Shown one piece after another: positions 20,504-32,518 of a stretch of 64,000 nt of DNA. Position 1 is the first letter of the stretch, and every line of letters starts with the position of its first letter. Below the pieces are notes generated by a model. The model saw only the letters and a program-made list of their open reading frames with translations. It was not told the origin of the DNA and searched no databases. This DNA is from Streptomyces sp. RKND-216. GTDB taxonomy: Bacteria; Actinomycetota; Actinomycetes; Streptomycetales; Streptomycetaceae. The stretch covers positions 4,928,001 through 4,992,000 of the forward strand of contig NZ_SSBQ01000002.1 of NCBI RefSeq assembly GCF_004795255.1, in the 5' to 3' direction. The position numbers and the translations under genes were made by a program.

Positions 20504-23500
20504 ATGCGTGCGGCATTCGAGGCGGCCCACCCTGCCAAGCAGGGGATGTACGACCCCCGGTACGAGCACGACGCCTGCGGCGTCGGCTTCGTGGCCACAC
20601 TCACCGGCGTTCCCAGCCACGAGCTGGTGCAGCAGGCGCTGACGGTCCTGCGCAACCTTGAGCACCGCGGTGCCACCGGTTCCGACCCGGACACCGGCGA
20701 CGGCGCCGGCATCCTCCTCCAGGTCCCCGACGCCTTCCTGCGGGAGGAGGTCCCCTTCGACCTGCCCGCCGCCGGCGGCTACGCCGTAGGCCTGGCGTTT
20801 CTCCCCGCCGAGCCGGCCGCCGAGGAGGAGGCCGTCGCGCGGATCGGTGAGATCGCGGCGGAGGAGGGCCTGAGCGTCCTCGGCTGGCGTGAGGTGCCGG
20901 TCGCCCCGCAGCTGCTGGGCGAGGGTGCCCGCGAGACCATGCCCACGTTCCGGCAGTTGTTCCTCGCCGACGCGGCGGGTGAGCGCACCGGCGTCGCCCT
21001 GGACCGGATCGCGTTCGTCGCCCGCAAGCGGGCCGAGCGCGAGGCTGGCACCTACTTTGCCTCACTGTCCGCCCGCACCCTGGTCTACAAGGGCATGCTG
21101 ACCACCGGGCAGCTGGAGCCGTTCTTCCCCGACCTGTCGGACCGGCGGCTCACCAGCGCCATCGCCCTGGTGCACTCCCGGTTCTCCACCAACACCTTCC
21201 CCTCCTGGCCGCTGGCCCACCCCTACCGCTTCGTCGCGCACAACGGCGAGATCAACACCGTGCAGGGCAACCGCAACTGGATGCGCGCCCGCGAATCGCA
21301 GCTGGCCTCGGACCTGTTCGGCGACGACGCGAAGCTGGCCCGGATCTTCCCCGTCTGCACGCCGGGCGCGTCGGACTCCGCGACCTTCGACGAGGTGCTG
21401 GAACTCCTGCACCTGGGCGGGCGCTCGCTGCCGCATTCGGTGCTGATGATGGTCCCCGAGGCGTGGGAGAACTCTGCTTCCGGCGAATCCATGGACCCGG
21501 CCCGGCGCGCCTTCTACCAGTACCACTCCACGATGATGGAGCCCTGGGACGGCCCGGCGTGCGTCACCTTCACCGACGGCACCCAGGTCGGCGCCGTGCT
21601 CGACCGCAACGGCCTGCGCCCCGGCCGCTACTGGGTCACCGACGACGGCCTGGTCGTCCTCGGCTCGGAGGTCGGCGTCCTCGACATCGACCCGTCCAGG
21701 GTGGTGCGCAAGGGCCGCCTCCAGCCCGGCCGGATGTTCCTCGTCGACACCGCGGAGCACCGCATCATCGAGGACGACGAGATCAAGGCCACGCTGGCCG
21801 CCGAACACCCCTACGAGGAGTGGCTGGAGGCCGGTCTGATCGAGCTGGCCGACCTGCCCGAGCGCGAGCACATCGTGCACACCCATCGCTCGGTGACCCG
21901 GCGTCAGCAGACCTTCGGATACACCGAGGAGGAGCTCCGCGTCATCCTCGCGCCGATGGCCCAGACCGGCGCCGAACCGATCGGCTCCATGGGCACCGAC
22001 TCACCGATCGCCGCGCTGTCCACCCGGCCCCGGCTCATCTTCGACTACTTCACCCAGCTGTTCGCGCAGGTCACCAACCCTCCGCTGGACGCCATCCGCG
22101 AGGAACTCGTCACCTCGCTGATCTCGTCGCTCGGCCCGCAGGGCAACCTCCTGGAGCCGACCTCGGCGTCCTGCCGCAGCGTCACGCTGCCGTTCCCGGT
22201 GATCGACAACGACGAGCTGGCCAAGCTCATCCACATCAACGCCGACGGCGACCTGCCCGGTTTCAAGTCCACGACCCTGTCCGGCCTGTACCGGGTGCAC
22301 GACGGGGGAGAGGGCCTGGCCGCCCGCATCAAGGAGATCTGCAAGGAGGCCGACGCCGCCATAGCGGCCGGCGCACGCCTCGTCGTGCTCTCCGACCGGC
22401 ACTCCGACGCCGAGCACGCGCCCATCCCGTCGTTGCTGCTGACCTCGGCCGTGCACCACCACCTGATCCGCACCAAGCAGCGCACCCAGGTGGGACTGCT
22501 GATCGAGGCCGGCGACGTGCGCGAGGTGCACCACGTCGCCCTGCTCATCGGCTACGGTGCCGCCGCCGTCAACCCTTACCTGGCCATGGAGTCCGTGGAG
22601 GACCTGGTCCGGGCCGGCACCTTCCTGCCCGGCATCGACGAGATGGCCCCCGAGGAGGCCATCGGCAACCTCATCAAGGCCCTCGGCAAGGGCGTCCTGA
22701 AGGTGATGTCCAAGATGGGCATCTCCACTGTCGCCTCCTACCGCGGCGCGCAGGTCTTCGAGGCCGTCGGTCTGGACGAGTCGTTCGTCGACACCTACTT
22801 CCACGGCACCACCACCAAGATCGGCGGCGCCGGCCTGGACGTCGTCGCCAAGGAGGTCGGAGCCCGGCATGCCAAGGCCTACCCGGCCACCGGCATCGCC
22901 CCCGCGCACCGCGCCCTCGACATCGGCGGCGAGTACCAGTGGCGCCGCGAGGGCGAACCGCACCTCTTCGACCCGGACACCGTCTTCCGTCTCCAGCACT
23001 CCACCCGTGAGCGCCGCTACGACATCTTCAAGCAGTACACCCGGCGCGTCGACGAGCAGGCCGAGCGCCTGATGACGCTGCGCGGCCTGTTCCGCATGAA
23101 GGAGGGCGAGCGGCAGCCGGTGCCGATCGACGAGGTCGAGCCGGTGTCAGAGATCGTCAAGCGGTTCTCCACCGGCGCCATGTCCTACGGCTCCATCTCC
23201 CAGGAGGCGCACGAGACCCTGGCCATCGCCATGAACCGCATCGGCGGCAAGTCCAACACCGGCGAGGGCGGCGAGGACCCGGAGCGGCTCTACGATCCGC
23301 AGCGCCGCTCCGCGATCAAGCAGGTCGCCTCCGGCCGGTTCGGCGTGACCAGCGAGTACCTGGTCAACTCCGACGACATCCAGATCAAGATGGCGCAGGG
23401 CGCCAAGCCCGGCGAGGGCGGTCAGCTGCCCGGTCACAAGGTGTACCCGTGGGTGGCGAAGACCCGGCACTCCACGCCCGGCGTCGGCCTCATCTCGCCG

Positions 23501-25082
23501 CCCCCGCACCACGACATCTACTCCATCGAGGACCTCGCCCAGCTCATCCACGACCTGAAGAACGCCAACCCGGCGGCCCGCATCCACGTGAAGCTGGTCT
23601 CCGAGGTCGGCGTCGGCACCGTCGCCGCGGGCGTGTCCAAGGCGCACGCGGACGTGGTGCTCATCTCCGGCCACGACGGCGGCACCGGCGCCTCGCCGCT
23701 GACCTCCCTCAAGCACGCCGGCGGCCCCTGGGAACTGGGCCTGGCCGAGACCCAGCAGACGCTGCTGCTCAACGGCCTGCGCGACCGCATCGTGGTGCAG
23801 ACCGACGGCCAGCTCAAGACCGGCCGCGACGTGCTGATCGCCGCGCTCCTCGGCGCCGAGGAGTTCGGCTTCGCCACCGCGCCGCTGGTCGTGTCCGGCT
23901 GCGTGATGATGCGCGTGTGCCACCTGGACACCTGCCCGGTCGGCATCGCCACCCAGAACCCGGTGCTGCGGGAGCGCTACGCCGGCAAGGCCGAACACGT
24001 CGTCAACTTCTTCGAGTTCATCGCCGAGGAGGTCCGCGAACTCCTCGCCGAACTGGGCTTCCGCAGCCTGGACGAGGCCGTCGGCCACGCCGAACTCCTC
24101 GACGTCAGCCGCGCCGTGGACCACTGGAAGGCCGCCGGCCTGGACCTCGGGCCGCTGCTGCACGTGCCCGACCTGCCCGAGGGCGCCGTCCGGCACCAGG
24201 TCGTCGAACAGGACCACGGACTGGCCAAGGCGCTGGACAACCAGCTCATCAAGCTGTCCGCGGACGCGCTGAACGCCGAGTCCGTCGAGGCCGCCCAGCC
24301 GGTCCGCGCCCGCCTCCACATCCGCAACATCAACCGCACGGTCGGCACCATGCTCGGCCACGAGGTCACCAAGCGGTTCGGCGGCGCCGGCCTGCCCGAC
24401 GACACCATCGACGTCACCTTCACCGGCTCCGCCGGCCAGTCCTTCGGCGCGTTCCTGCCGCGCGGCATCACGCTCCGCCTGGAGGGCGACGCCAACGACT
24501 ACGTCGGCAAGGGCCTGTCCGGCGGCCGCGTCGCCGTGCGCCCCGAACGGGGCGCAGACCACCTGGCCGAGTACTCCACCATCGCCGGCAACACCCTCGC
24601 CTACGGCGCCACCGGCGGCGAGATGTACCTCCGAGGCCGCGTCGGCGAACGCTTCTGCGTCCGCAACTCCGGCGCCACCGTGGTCTCCGAGGGCGTCGGC
24701 GACCACGGCTGCGAGTACATGACCGGCGGCGCGGCCGTCGTTCTCGGAGACACCGGACGGAACTTCGGCGCCGGCATGTCCGGCGGCTTCGCCTACGTCA
24801 TCGACCTCGACCCGGCGAACGTCAACGTCGCGCTCCGCCCCGCGCTCAACCCCCTGGACGACACCGACCGGCAGTGGCTGCACGACGTGGTGCGCCGCCA
24901 CCAGGAGGAGACCGGCTCCACCGTCGCCGAGAAGCTCCTCGCCGACTGGGACGCCGCAGCCGACCGCTTCACCAAGATCGTTCCCCCGCAGTACCAGGCA
25001 GTGCTCGCCGCCAAGGAAGCCGCCGAGCGAGCCGGACTCCCCGAGTCCGAGACCCACGAGAAGATGATGGAGGCGGCGCTCA

Positions 25083-25090
<8 letters not shown>
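20504..25090 (+). CDS. gltB: Glutamate synthase (NADPH) large subunit
   Basis: 1528 aa. Releases ammonia from glutamine in an N-terminal Ntn-amidotransferase domain and channels it to 2-oxoglutarate at an FMN site. Cys25 in HDACGVGF is the expected N-terminal nucleophile after propeptide removal. Central and FMN-binding domains show [55 protein letters not shown] and the [3Fe-4S] ligands [15 protein letters not shown]; a C-terminal beta-helix GXGXG domain follows. The ATG at 20504 has GGGAG five bases ahead; an ATG at 20483 lacks one. Overlaps gltD by 8 bases. Confidence 0.96.
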
Positions 25091-26546
<1,456 letters not shown>

Positions 26547-26605
26547 CGGCCGTCCCCACCCGTCCCGCACAACGTCGTGCGGACGCGGGACGCAACAGGT
26601 CCCGT

Positions 26606-26642
26606 GGCGCCCGTCTCCCACCCCGACCGGGAGGCGGGCGCC
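26606..26642. terminator. Bidirectional hairpin between gltD and the SLC13-like gene
   Basis: 14-base arms GGCGCCCGTCTCCC (26606-26619) and GGGAGGCGGGCGCC (26629-26642), one T/G position, 9-base loop. Lies in the 146-base convergent gap; a smaller CCGCAC/GTGCGG hairpin is at about 26565-26582. Confidence 0.65.
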
Positions 26643-26692
26643 GACCCGTGCACAGCCGCCGGGCCCTCGGGGCGTCCCGCCCCGCCGCCGGG

Positions 26693-27400
26693 TCACCGCC
26701 CGAGGAGCGCCAGCGCCCCCGTCGCCGCCGCCGTGGCGGCCAGCGACAGCACCAGCCCGGTCACCACGAACCGGTCCGCGGGCACCCGCGTCCTGTGCCG
26801 CCGGCACCGCTCCAGGCACAGCAGCGTCGCCAGCGACGCCCACGGCACCACCAGCGCCCCCACGTTCGTGCCGATCAGCAGCGCCGCGAGGCGCTGCGGC
26901 TGGCACACCGGTACCGCGCCCTCACCCGCCAGGTACACCGGCAGGTTGTTGAGCACGTTCGACAGCCCCGCGCCGACGGCCGCGGAACGGAACATCCCCA
27001 CCACACCGCCGTCCGCGCCCATCGCCGTCACCAGCCACCCGTGCAGGCCGTGCACAGTGACCGTCTCCACCACCAGAAAGAGCCCCGGCACCAGCACCAG
27101 CAGCCGCCACGGGACCAGCGACGGCCGCAGCACCCCCGGCCGCCGCACCGCGAACGCCCCCACCACGACCAGCGCCGCCGCCCCCGACGCCGCCCACAGC
27201 GGCACCTCCGCCCCCAGGATCGCCGCCAGGAACCCCGTCGTCGCAACCGCCGGGACGGCGAACAGCACCCGGTCACCGGCCGCGCCGGTCAGCTCCGCCA
27301 GCACGATCACCGACGCCAGGAACGCCAGCAGTGGCGCCAGCCGCACCAGCGCCGCCTCCGCCGCGCCCACGTCCAGCAGCCCCGTCGCCACGCACAGCAC
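26693..27400 (-). pseudogene. Internally deleted SLC13/ArsB-like transporter
   Basis: 235 codons, against about 380-420 for the family. The N-terminus (VATGLLDVGAAEAALVRLAP, LAFLASVIVLAELTGAA) is that of the first membrane repeat. It then jumps within one frame to GDRVLFAVPAVATTGF, which in homologues lies after the first re-entrant hairpin. The segment with the conserved SLDTTAVLLTP and ANTASLLLPVSNLTN-type motifs is missing. The second half, including AGLSNVLNNLPVYLAG and GTNVGALV, is intact. The possible GTG start at 27400 falls inside what looks like helix 1, and the upstream sequence stays in hydrophobic frame without a start. Probably non-functional. Confidence 0.65.
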
Positions 27401-27489
27401 ACCCGCCGCAGCGAGCCCCGCCGCCGCCCCGTCCTGCCCCGCAGCCGCTTCACCCCCACGCCGTCGGCGTACGCAGCCCCCGGAGGGGG

Positions 27490-27963
27490 CTACTCCGCGG
27501 CGTCCGCCAGCCGCGCCGGGAAGCCGCCGGTCGCCACCGGCCCCCAGCGCCGCGGCGTGACCCGCACGATCGACTTGCCCTGCCGCAGCATCGCCGCCCG
27601 GTACTCGTCCCAGTCCGGATGTTCACCGGAGATGCAGCGGAAGTACTCCACCAGCGGCTCCACCGAGTCCGGCGCGTCGATCACCTCGGCGTCGCCGTCC
27701 ACCTGCACCCACGGGCCGTCCCACTCGTCCGACAGCACCACCATGTTCACCGCCGGCTCCCGGCGGGCGTTGTGCACCTTGGCGCGCTCCGGATAGCTCG
27801 ACACCACGATCCGGCCCGCCCCGTCCACACCGCACGTCACCGGCGACGCCTGCACCGAACCGTCGGAACGCCGCGTGATCAGCAGGGACCGGTGCCGTGG
27901 ACGCAAGAAGTCCAGCAGGTCGGCCCGGCCCACCGTGGTGTTCGTCGCGATCGAAGGACTCAT
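27490..27963 (-). CDS. PPOX-class (pyridoxamine 5'-phosphate oxidase-fold) protein, probably F420-dependent
   Basis: 157 aa split-barrel flavin/F420-binding protein. Conserved blocks: LLITRRSDGSVQASPVTCGV, RIVVSSYPERAKVHNARREP, VQVDGDAEVIDAPD, ISGEHPDWDEYRAAMLRQGK and VRVTPRRWG. This pattern matches actinobacterial F420-binding PPOX proteins that reduce small molecules; substrate unknown. ATG at 27963. Confidence 0.85.
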   Translation of the reverse strand: MSPSIATNTTVGRADLLDFLRPRHRSLLITRRSDGSVQASPVTCGVDGAGRIVVSSYPERAKVHNARREPAVNMVVLSDEWDGPWVQVDGDAEVIDAPDSVEPLVEYFRCISGEHPDWDEYRAAMLRQGKSIVRVTPRRWGPVATGGFPARLADAAE

Positions 27964-28040
27964 GCCGCGGAGCCTATGCGCAAAGCCGCCCCGCGCACGA
28001 CCACCGGCCCGGCCCGCCCCGCCCCTGCCGCGGCGCACCG

Positions 28041-29027
28041 CTAGGTGTCGCAGTCCAGTACCGACCGGCACAGCCCGCAGCGTGCCCGCACCGGGCCCCG
28101 CACCGGCACACGGAGACGCTGGAAGCACATCGGGCAGGCGAATGCCACCCGCATCCCGTCCGCCCCGGCCCCGCCGTCCGCCCCGGCCTGCGCGCCCGCC
28201 CCACGTGGACCACCCGGCTCGCCCGCCCCGCCCGGTTCGAACACGTACCCCTCACCGTCGGACACCGTGCCCCGCCCCGCCGGCCGGCCCCAGCGCCGAG
28301 CCCAGCGCCGGTCCCGCGCGTACGCACGGCGAGCCACCCGGCCCGCGCCCGCCAGCGGCGGCCGCTCCACGTCCCGCCGCGCCCGGGCCCGGCCCGCCAC
28401 GTACGCCTCGTACGCCTGCGGACTGGTGAACCACGGCGACGGATCCTCCCCGAACACCGCCGCGCGCTTCGCCAGCACGTAACCGAACTCCTCGGGGGTC
28501 AGGTAGCCCAGCTTCTGCGATGACACCCCGTCCTGCCGGAACGCGTCCAGCAGCAGCCAGCCCGATCCCAGGAACGCCGCGGCCGTGTCGGTGAGGATCT
28601 CGTTCGCCGGCACCCCACGGAAGGCCAGGTCCAGACGGTGCAGGTAGACGTGCATCACCTCGTGCGCGAGCGCCGCCCCCACGTCCCGCCGATGCGTGCG
28701 GAACCGCTCGTTCAGCTCCACGAAGTACTCCGGGCCCGCAGCCAGCTCCACGCTCGCCGCGTGATCCATCGACCGGAACGACACGATGATCCGCGCCTGC
28801 GGCAGGCGCAGATGCCGCACCAGCGCCCCCGCCACCCGCTGCGCCCCCAGATGCAGGTCGTCCCCGTCCCCGAACGCCACGTCCGCCGGCGCCACGCTTG
28901 CCCCGAACTGGGCCACCGTGTCCGCCGACAGCCGCCGGTACAGCGCCGTGACCGCCGACCGCACCGTCGGCAGGTGAGGAAAGCCGCGCTCCACCGGGTC
29001 CGCCGCCCGGCCCGCCACCGTGCTCAT
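28041..29027 (-). CDS. HExxH zinc metalloprotease-like protein with C-terminal zinc ribbon
   Basis: 328 aa. HEVMH at 122-126 gives the two His zinc ligands and catalytic Glu; the downstream NEILTDTAAAFLGSG can supply a third ligand, as in gluzincin-type enzymes. The C-terminal CPMCFQRLRVPVRG ... CGLCRSVLDC forms a CxxC-CxxC zinc-ribbon. No signal peptide or membrane segment, so cytoplasmic. The middle (200-290) is Arg/Gly-rich linker. ATG at 29027 (MSTVAGRAADP). Divergent from chorismate mutase. Not assigned to a characterised peptidase. Confidence 0.7.
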   Translation of the reverse strand: MSTVAGRAADPVERGFPHLPTVRSAVTALYRRLSADTVAQFGASVAPADVAFGDGDDLHLGAQRVAGALVRHLRLPQARIIVSFRSMDHAASVELAAGPEYFVELNERFRTHRRDVGAALAHEVMHVYLHRLDLAFRGVPANEILTDTAAAFLGSGWLLLDAFRQDGVSSQKLGYLTPEEFGYVLAKRAAVFGEDPSPWFTSPQAYEAYVAGRARARRDVERPPLAGAGRVARRAYARDRRWARRWGRPAGRGTVSDGEGYVFEPGGAGEPGGPRGAGAQAGADGGAGADGMRVAFACPMCFQRLRVPVRGPVRARCGLCRSVLDCDT

Positions 29028-29153
29028 CACCACATCACCCCACCCGCCATGGTCCCACCGCACGCCGCACCCACCCCGCGACCGCGCCACGCATGACCGG
29101 CATGCGGGCACCCGCTGCGCCGCCCGCCCGCACCCCCATAGGCTGGAGGGATC

Positions 29154-29495
29154 ATGAACGAGACCGACCGGATCGACGAGTCCGCCGCCGCCCAGCTCCT
29201 CGAGCTGCGGGACAGCATCGACAACATCGACGCGGCCGTGGTGCACATGCTCGCCGAGCGCTTCAAATGCACCCAGCGCGTCGGCCGCCTCAAGGCCGAC
29301 CACCACCTGCCGCCCGCCGACCCGGACCGGGAGTCCCGCCAGATCACCCGCCTGCGCGAGCTCGCCGAGAACGCGAAACTGGACCCGGCCTTCGCGGAGA
29401 AGCTCCTCAACTTCATCATCGCCGAGGTGATCCGCCACCACGAGACCATCGCCGGCGGCACCCCCGGAAGCACCCCCGGCGGCAAGAAGACCTGA
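29154..29495 (+). CDS. Chorismate mutase, AroQ type
   Basis: 113 aa, monofunctional. Converts chorismate to prephenate for Phe/Tyr, competing with TrpE for the same substrate. The all-helical AroQ pattern is visible: LLELRDSIDNIDAAVVHMLA, RFKCTQRVGRLKADH, DRESRQITRLRELAENAKLD, FAEKLLNFIIAEVIRHHE. ATG at 29154, divergent from the metalloprotease gene and convergent with the pyruvate-kinase-like gene. Confidence 0.92.
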   Translation: MNETDRIDESAAAQLLELRDSIDNIDAAVVHMLAERFKCTQRVGRLKADHHLPPADPDRESRQITRLRELAENAKLDPAFAEKLLNFIIAEVIRHHETIAGGTPGSTPGGKKT

Positions 29496-29523
29496 CCCGC
29501 ACCGGGGACGCACCGGGACGCAC

Positions 29524-29561
29524 CCTCCCCGGCCCGGTCGCCGCGCCCCGCCCGGGGGAGG
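29524..29561. terminator. Hairpin between chorismate mutase and pyk-like genes
   Basis: CCTCCCC (29524-29530) pairs with GGGGAGG (29555-29561) around a GC-rich loop, in the 70-base convergent gap. Imperfect beyond seven pairs. Confidence 0.4.
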
Positions 29562-29565
29562 CCCG

Positions 29566-30990
29566 CTACCCGGCCTCGCCGATGCGGTGCACCCGGACCA
29601 GGTTCGTCGTCCCTGGCACACCCGGCGGAGAACCGGCCGTGATCACCACCAGATCGCCGCGGGAGCAGCGCCCCAGCCGCAGCAGCTCCTCGTCGACCTG
29701 CGCCACCATCTCGTCCGTGGTGCGCACCACCGGCACGCAGAACGCCTCCACCCCCCACGACAGGCCGAGCTGCGCCCGCGTCGTCGGCTCCGGGGTGAAC
29801 GCCAGCACCGGAATCGGCGACCGGTACCGCGACAGCCGCCGCACCGTGTCCCCGGACTGCGTGAACGCCACCAGACCGCGTGCGCCCAGGAAATCGCCGA
29901 TCTCCGCCGCCGCCCGCGCCACCGAACCGCCCTGCGTCCGCGGCTTGTCCTCCTCCGCCAGCGGACGCAGGCCCTCCGCCAGCATGTCCTCCTCCGCGGC
30001 CGCCACGATCCGGCCCATGGTGCGCACCGCCTCCACCGGATGCGAGCCCACGCTCGTCTCCTCCGACAGCATCAGCGCGTCCGCGCCGTCCATCACGGCG
30101 TTCGCGACGTCCGAGGCCTCCGCACGCGTCGGACGCGACGCCTCCACCATCGAATCGAGCATCTGCGTCGTCACGATCGCCGGCTTCGCCATCCGCCTCG
30201 CCAGCTTCACCGCCCGCTTCTGCACCAGCGGAACCGACTCCAGCGCCATCTCCACGCCCAGTTCGCCACTCGCCACCATGATGCCGTCGAACGCGTCGAC
30301 CAGGGCCTCCAGCGCCTCCACCGCATGCGGCTTCTCGATCTTCGCGATCACCGGCACCCGGTGACCCTCCTCGGCCATCACGCGCCGCGCCTCCACCGCG
30401 TCCTCCGCCCCGCGCACCGACGACAGGGCGACCACGTCCACGCCCAGCCGCAGCGCCCACCGCAGATCCTCGACGACCTTCCCGCCCAGCGCCGAGCCCG
30501 GCGACGGCACCCCCGGCAGGTTCACGCCCTTGTGGTCGGAGACCAGGCCGCCGCGTACCACCCGCGTCGTCACGACCCCACCCGACACGCTGGACACCTC
30601 CAGCACCACCCGGCCCTCGTCGACCAGAACCTCCGAGCCCGGACGCACGTCGTCGGCCAGCCCTTCGTGCGTGGTGCCGCACCCCTCGTGGTCCCCTTCG
30701 GCCTCCGCCGAGAACAGCCGGAACACGTCCCCGCGTTCAAGAAGCACAGGACCCTCGCGGAACCGGCCCAGCCGAACCTTCGGGCCGTGAAGGTCCGCCA
30801 GTACGCCGACGCTCCTCCCGACGTCCGCCGACGCCCTCCGCAGCCGCGCGTACCGGCCCTCCAGCTCGACGTGCGAACCGTCGCCCGTAGACAGCCGCAC
30901 CATGTCCGTGCCCGCCTCGACGAGCGCCCTGATCACCTCATACGAGTCGGAGGCGGGACCCAGAGTGCTGACGATCTTCGCGCGGCGCAT
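29566..30990 (-). CDS. Pyruvate-kinase-like protein with altered active-site residues
   Basis: 474 aa and full length: A domain, lid (about 73-165), A domain, C-terminal domain. Many blocks are near-identical to streptomycete pyruvate kinase (GVLADLHGPKVRLGRFREG, EASDVANAVMDGADALMLS, FTQSGDTVRRLSRYRSPIP). Several ligand positions differ. The K+/ATP motif RxNxSHG reads R32-L-S-T-G-D-G38, so N, S and H are lost. DDG becomes D124-E-G. SFVR becomes SSVR (190-193). The Mg/PEP motif MVARGDLG becomes MVASGELG (Ser241, Glu243). SGET becomes SEET. The catalytic Lys in AKIEKP (217) and TQML are kept. The sequence suggests a paralogue with weak or no kinase activity. ATG at 30990. Confidence 0.85.
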   Translation of the reverse strand: MRRAKIVSTLGPASDSYEVIRALVEAGTDMVRLSTGDGSHVELEGRYARLRRASADVGRSVGVLADLHGPKVRLGRFREGPVLLERGDVFRLFSAEAEGDHEGCGTTHEGLADDVRPGSEVLVDEGRVVLEVSSVSGGVVTTRVVRGGLVSDHKGVNLPGVPSPGSALGGKVVEDLRWALRLGVDVVALSSVRGAEDAVEARRVMAEEGHRVPVIAKIEKPHAVEALEALVDAFDGIMVASGELGVEMALESVPLVQKRAVKLARRMAKPAIVTTQMLDSMVEASRPTRAEASDVANAVMDGADALMLSEETSVGSHPVEAVRTMGRIVAAAEEDMLAEGLRPLAEEDKPRTQGGSVARAAAEIGDFLGARGLVAFTQSGDTVRRLSRYRSPIPVLAFTPEPTTRAQLGLSWGVEAFCVPVVRTTDEMVAQVDEELLRLGRCSRGDLVVITAGSPPGVPGTTNLVRVHRIGEAG

Positions 30991-31042
30991 GTGCCGAGCC
31001 TACGACCTACCGGCGGGTAGAGAGCGGCCTCCCGGCGCCACC

Positions 31043-32518
31043 TCAACACCCCGAGGGGAACACCCCGTTGACAACTCCCGAATCTGCGCGCCGCCCCGCT
31101 CCGATGAGCGGCCCCGACGACCCGGACGAGCCCGACGACCCGCCCCGCAGACCGAACGACGTGAACGCCGTCCGCCCCGGCAGCACAAACGGCTCCTTCC
31201 CCGACACCCCGTTCAGGATCACCGCACTGCGATACGCCCCCAGCCCCAGATCCGGCGCCCCCACCCCGTGCGAATGCCGCTCACCGTTCTGCACGTACAT
31301 CCCACCCGTCACCGACGGATCCAGCTCCATCCGGAACCCGCCGTCGATCAGCGGGCGACCCGCCGCGTCCCGCCGCACCAGCGGGTCCAGCGCCGCCAGC
31401 AACCGCTCCGCCGACCGCTCCCGGTACCCCGTGGCCAGCACCACCGCGTCCGTCACCAGCCGCGACCGCTCACCCTGCTCCGCGTGCTCCAGATGCAACT
31501 CCAGTTGCGACGACCCCAGCCGCCCCGCCGTCCGCACCGCCACACCCGGCGTCAGCACCACATCCGGCCAGCCGCAGCGCACCGCCCGCCGGTACAACTC
31601 GTCGTGCACCGCCGCCAGCGTCTCGTGATCCACCGCCTTGTGCAGCTGCCACTGCCGCGGCACCAGCCCGTCCCGCACCCGCTCCGGCAGACCGTGGAAG
31701 TACCGCGCGTAGTCCGGCGTGAAATGCTCCAGCCCCAGCTTGCTGTACTCCATCGGCGCGAACGCCGGACTCCGCGTCAGCCACCGCAGCCCCTCACCCC
31801 CCACCGGTCGCGCCCGCAGCAGATCCAGGAACACCTCCGCCCCCGACTGCCCCGAGCCCACCACCGTCACGTGCCCCGCGGCCAACAGCCTGTCCCGGTG
31901 CGCCAGATAGTCCGCCGAATGCACCACCGGCAGCGACGGCGCACCCGCCAACGGCCGCAACTGCTCCGGGACATGCGGAGCCGTGCCGATACCCAGGACC
32001 ACGTTCCGCGCACACGCCCGCCCCAGCGCCTCCGCCTCGCCCGCCTCGTCCAGCCGGGTGAAATCCACCTCGAACAACGCCCGCTCGCCGTTCCACCGCA
32101 CCGCGTCCACCTGATGCCCGAAACGCAGCCCGCCCCCCACGCCCCCGCCGCCCGGACCGTCCGCCGCCAGACCGTCGCACACCCACCGGCAGTACGCGTC
32201 GTACTCCACCCGCTCGATGTGGAACCGCTCCGCGAAGTAGAACGGGAACAACCGCTCCCGCGCCCGCAGATAACTCAGAAACGACCAGCGGCTCGACGGA
32301 TCGGCCAACGACACCAGATCCGCGAGGAACGGCACCTGCAACGTCGCACCGTCCACCAGCAGACCCGGATGCCACGAGAACGACCGCCGCTGCTCGAACA
32401 CCGCCCACCGCAACCCCGGAACCCCGTCCGCCAGCGCCCCCAGCGACAGGTTGAACGGCCCGCACCCCACACCCGCGACGTCCAGCGGCCCCTCCGACTT
32501 CCGCACCCCGCCGCTCAC
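31043..32518 (-). CDS. Siderophore amine N-monooxygenase (DesB/lysine-ornithine hydroxylase family)
   Basis: 491 aa. FAD turn GVGCGPFNLSLGAL near the N-terminus, substrate-side WHPGLLVDGATLQVPFLADL, NADPH turn VVGSGQSGAEVFLDLL (about 195) and the late ATGYRER. These enzymes N-hydroxylate cadaverine, lysine or ornithine for hydroxamate siderophores. GTG start at 32518 overlaps the upstream decarboxylase stop by 4 bases. The pairing with that decarboxylase points to N-hydroxycadaverine (desferrioxamine-type). The C-terminus is a short Ser/Gly linker-like tail. Confidence 0.88.
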   Translation of the reverse strand: MSGGVRKSEGPLDVAGVGCGPFNLSLGALADGVPGLRWAVFEQRRSFSWHPGLLVDGATLQVPFLADLVSLADPSSRWSFLSYLRARERLFPFYFAERFHIERVEYDAYCRWVCDGLAADGPGGGGVGGGLRFGHQVDAVRWNGERALFEVDFTRLDEAGEAEALGRACARNVVLGIGTAPHVPEQLRPLAGAPSLPVVHSADYLAHRDRLLAAGHVTVVGSGQSGAEVFLDLLRARPVGGEGLRWLTRSPAFAPMEYSKLGLEHFTPDYARYFHGLPERVRDGLVPRQWQLHKAVDHETLAAVHDELYRRAVRCGWPDVVLTPGVAVRTAGRLGSSQLELHLEHAEQGERSRLVTDAVVLATGYRERSAERLLAALDPLVRRDAAGRPLIDGGFRMELDPSVTGGMYVQNGERHSHGVGAPDLGLGAYRSAVILNGVSGKEPFVLPGRTAFTSFGLRGGSSGSSGSSGPLIGAGRRADSGVVNGVFPSGC

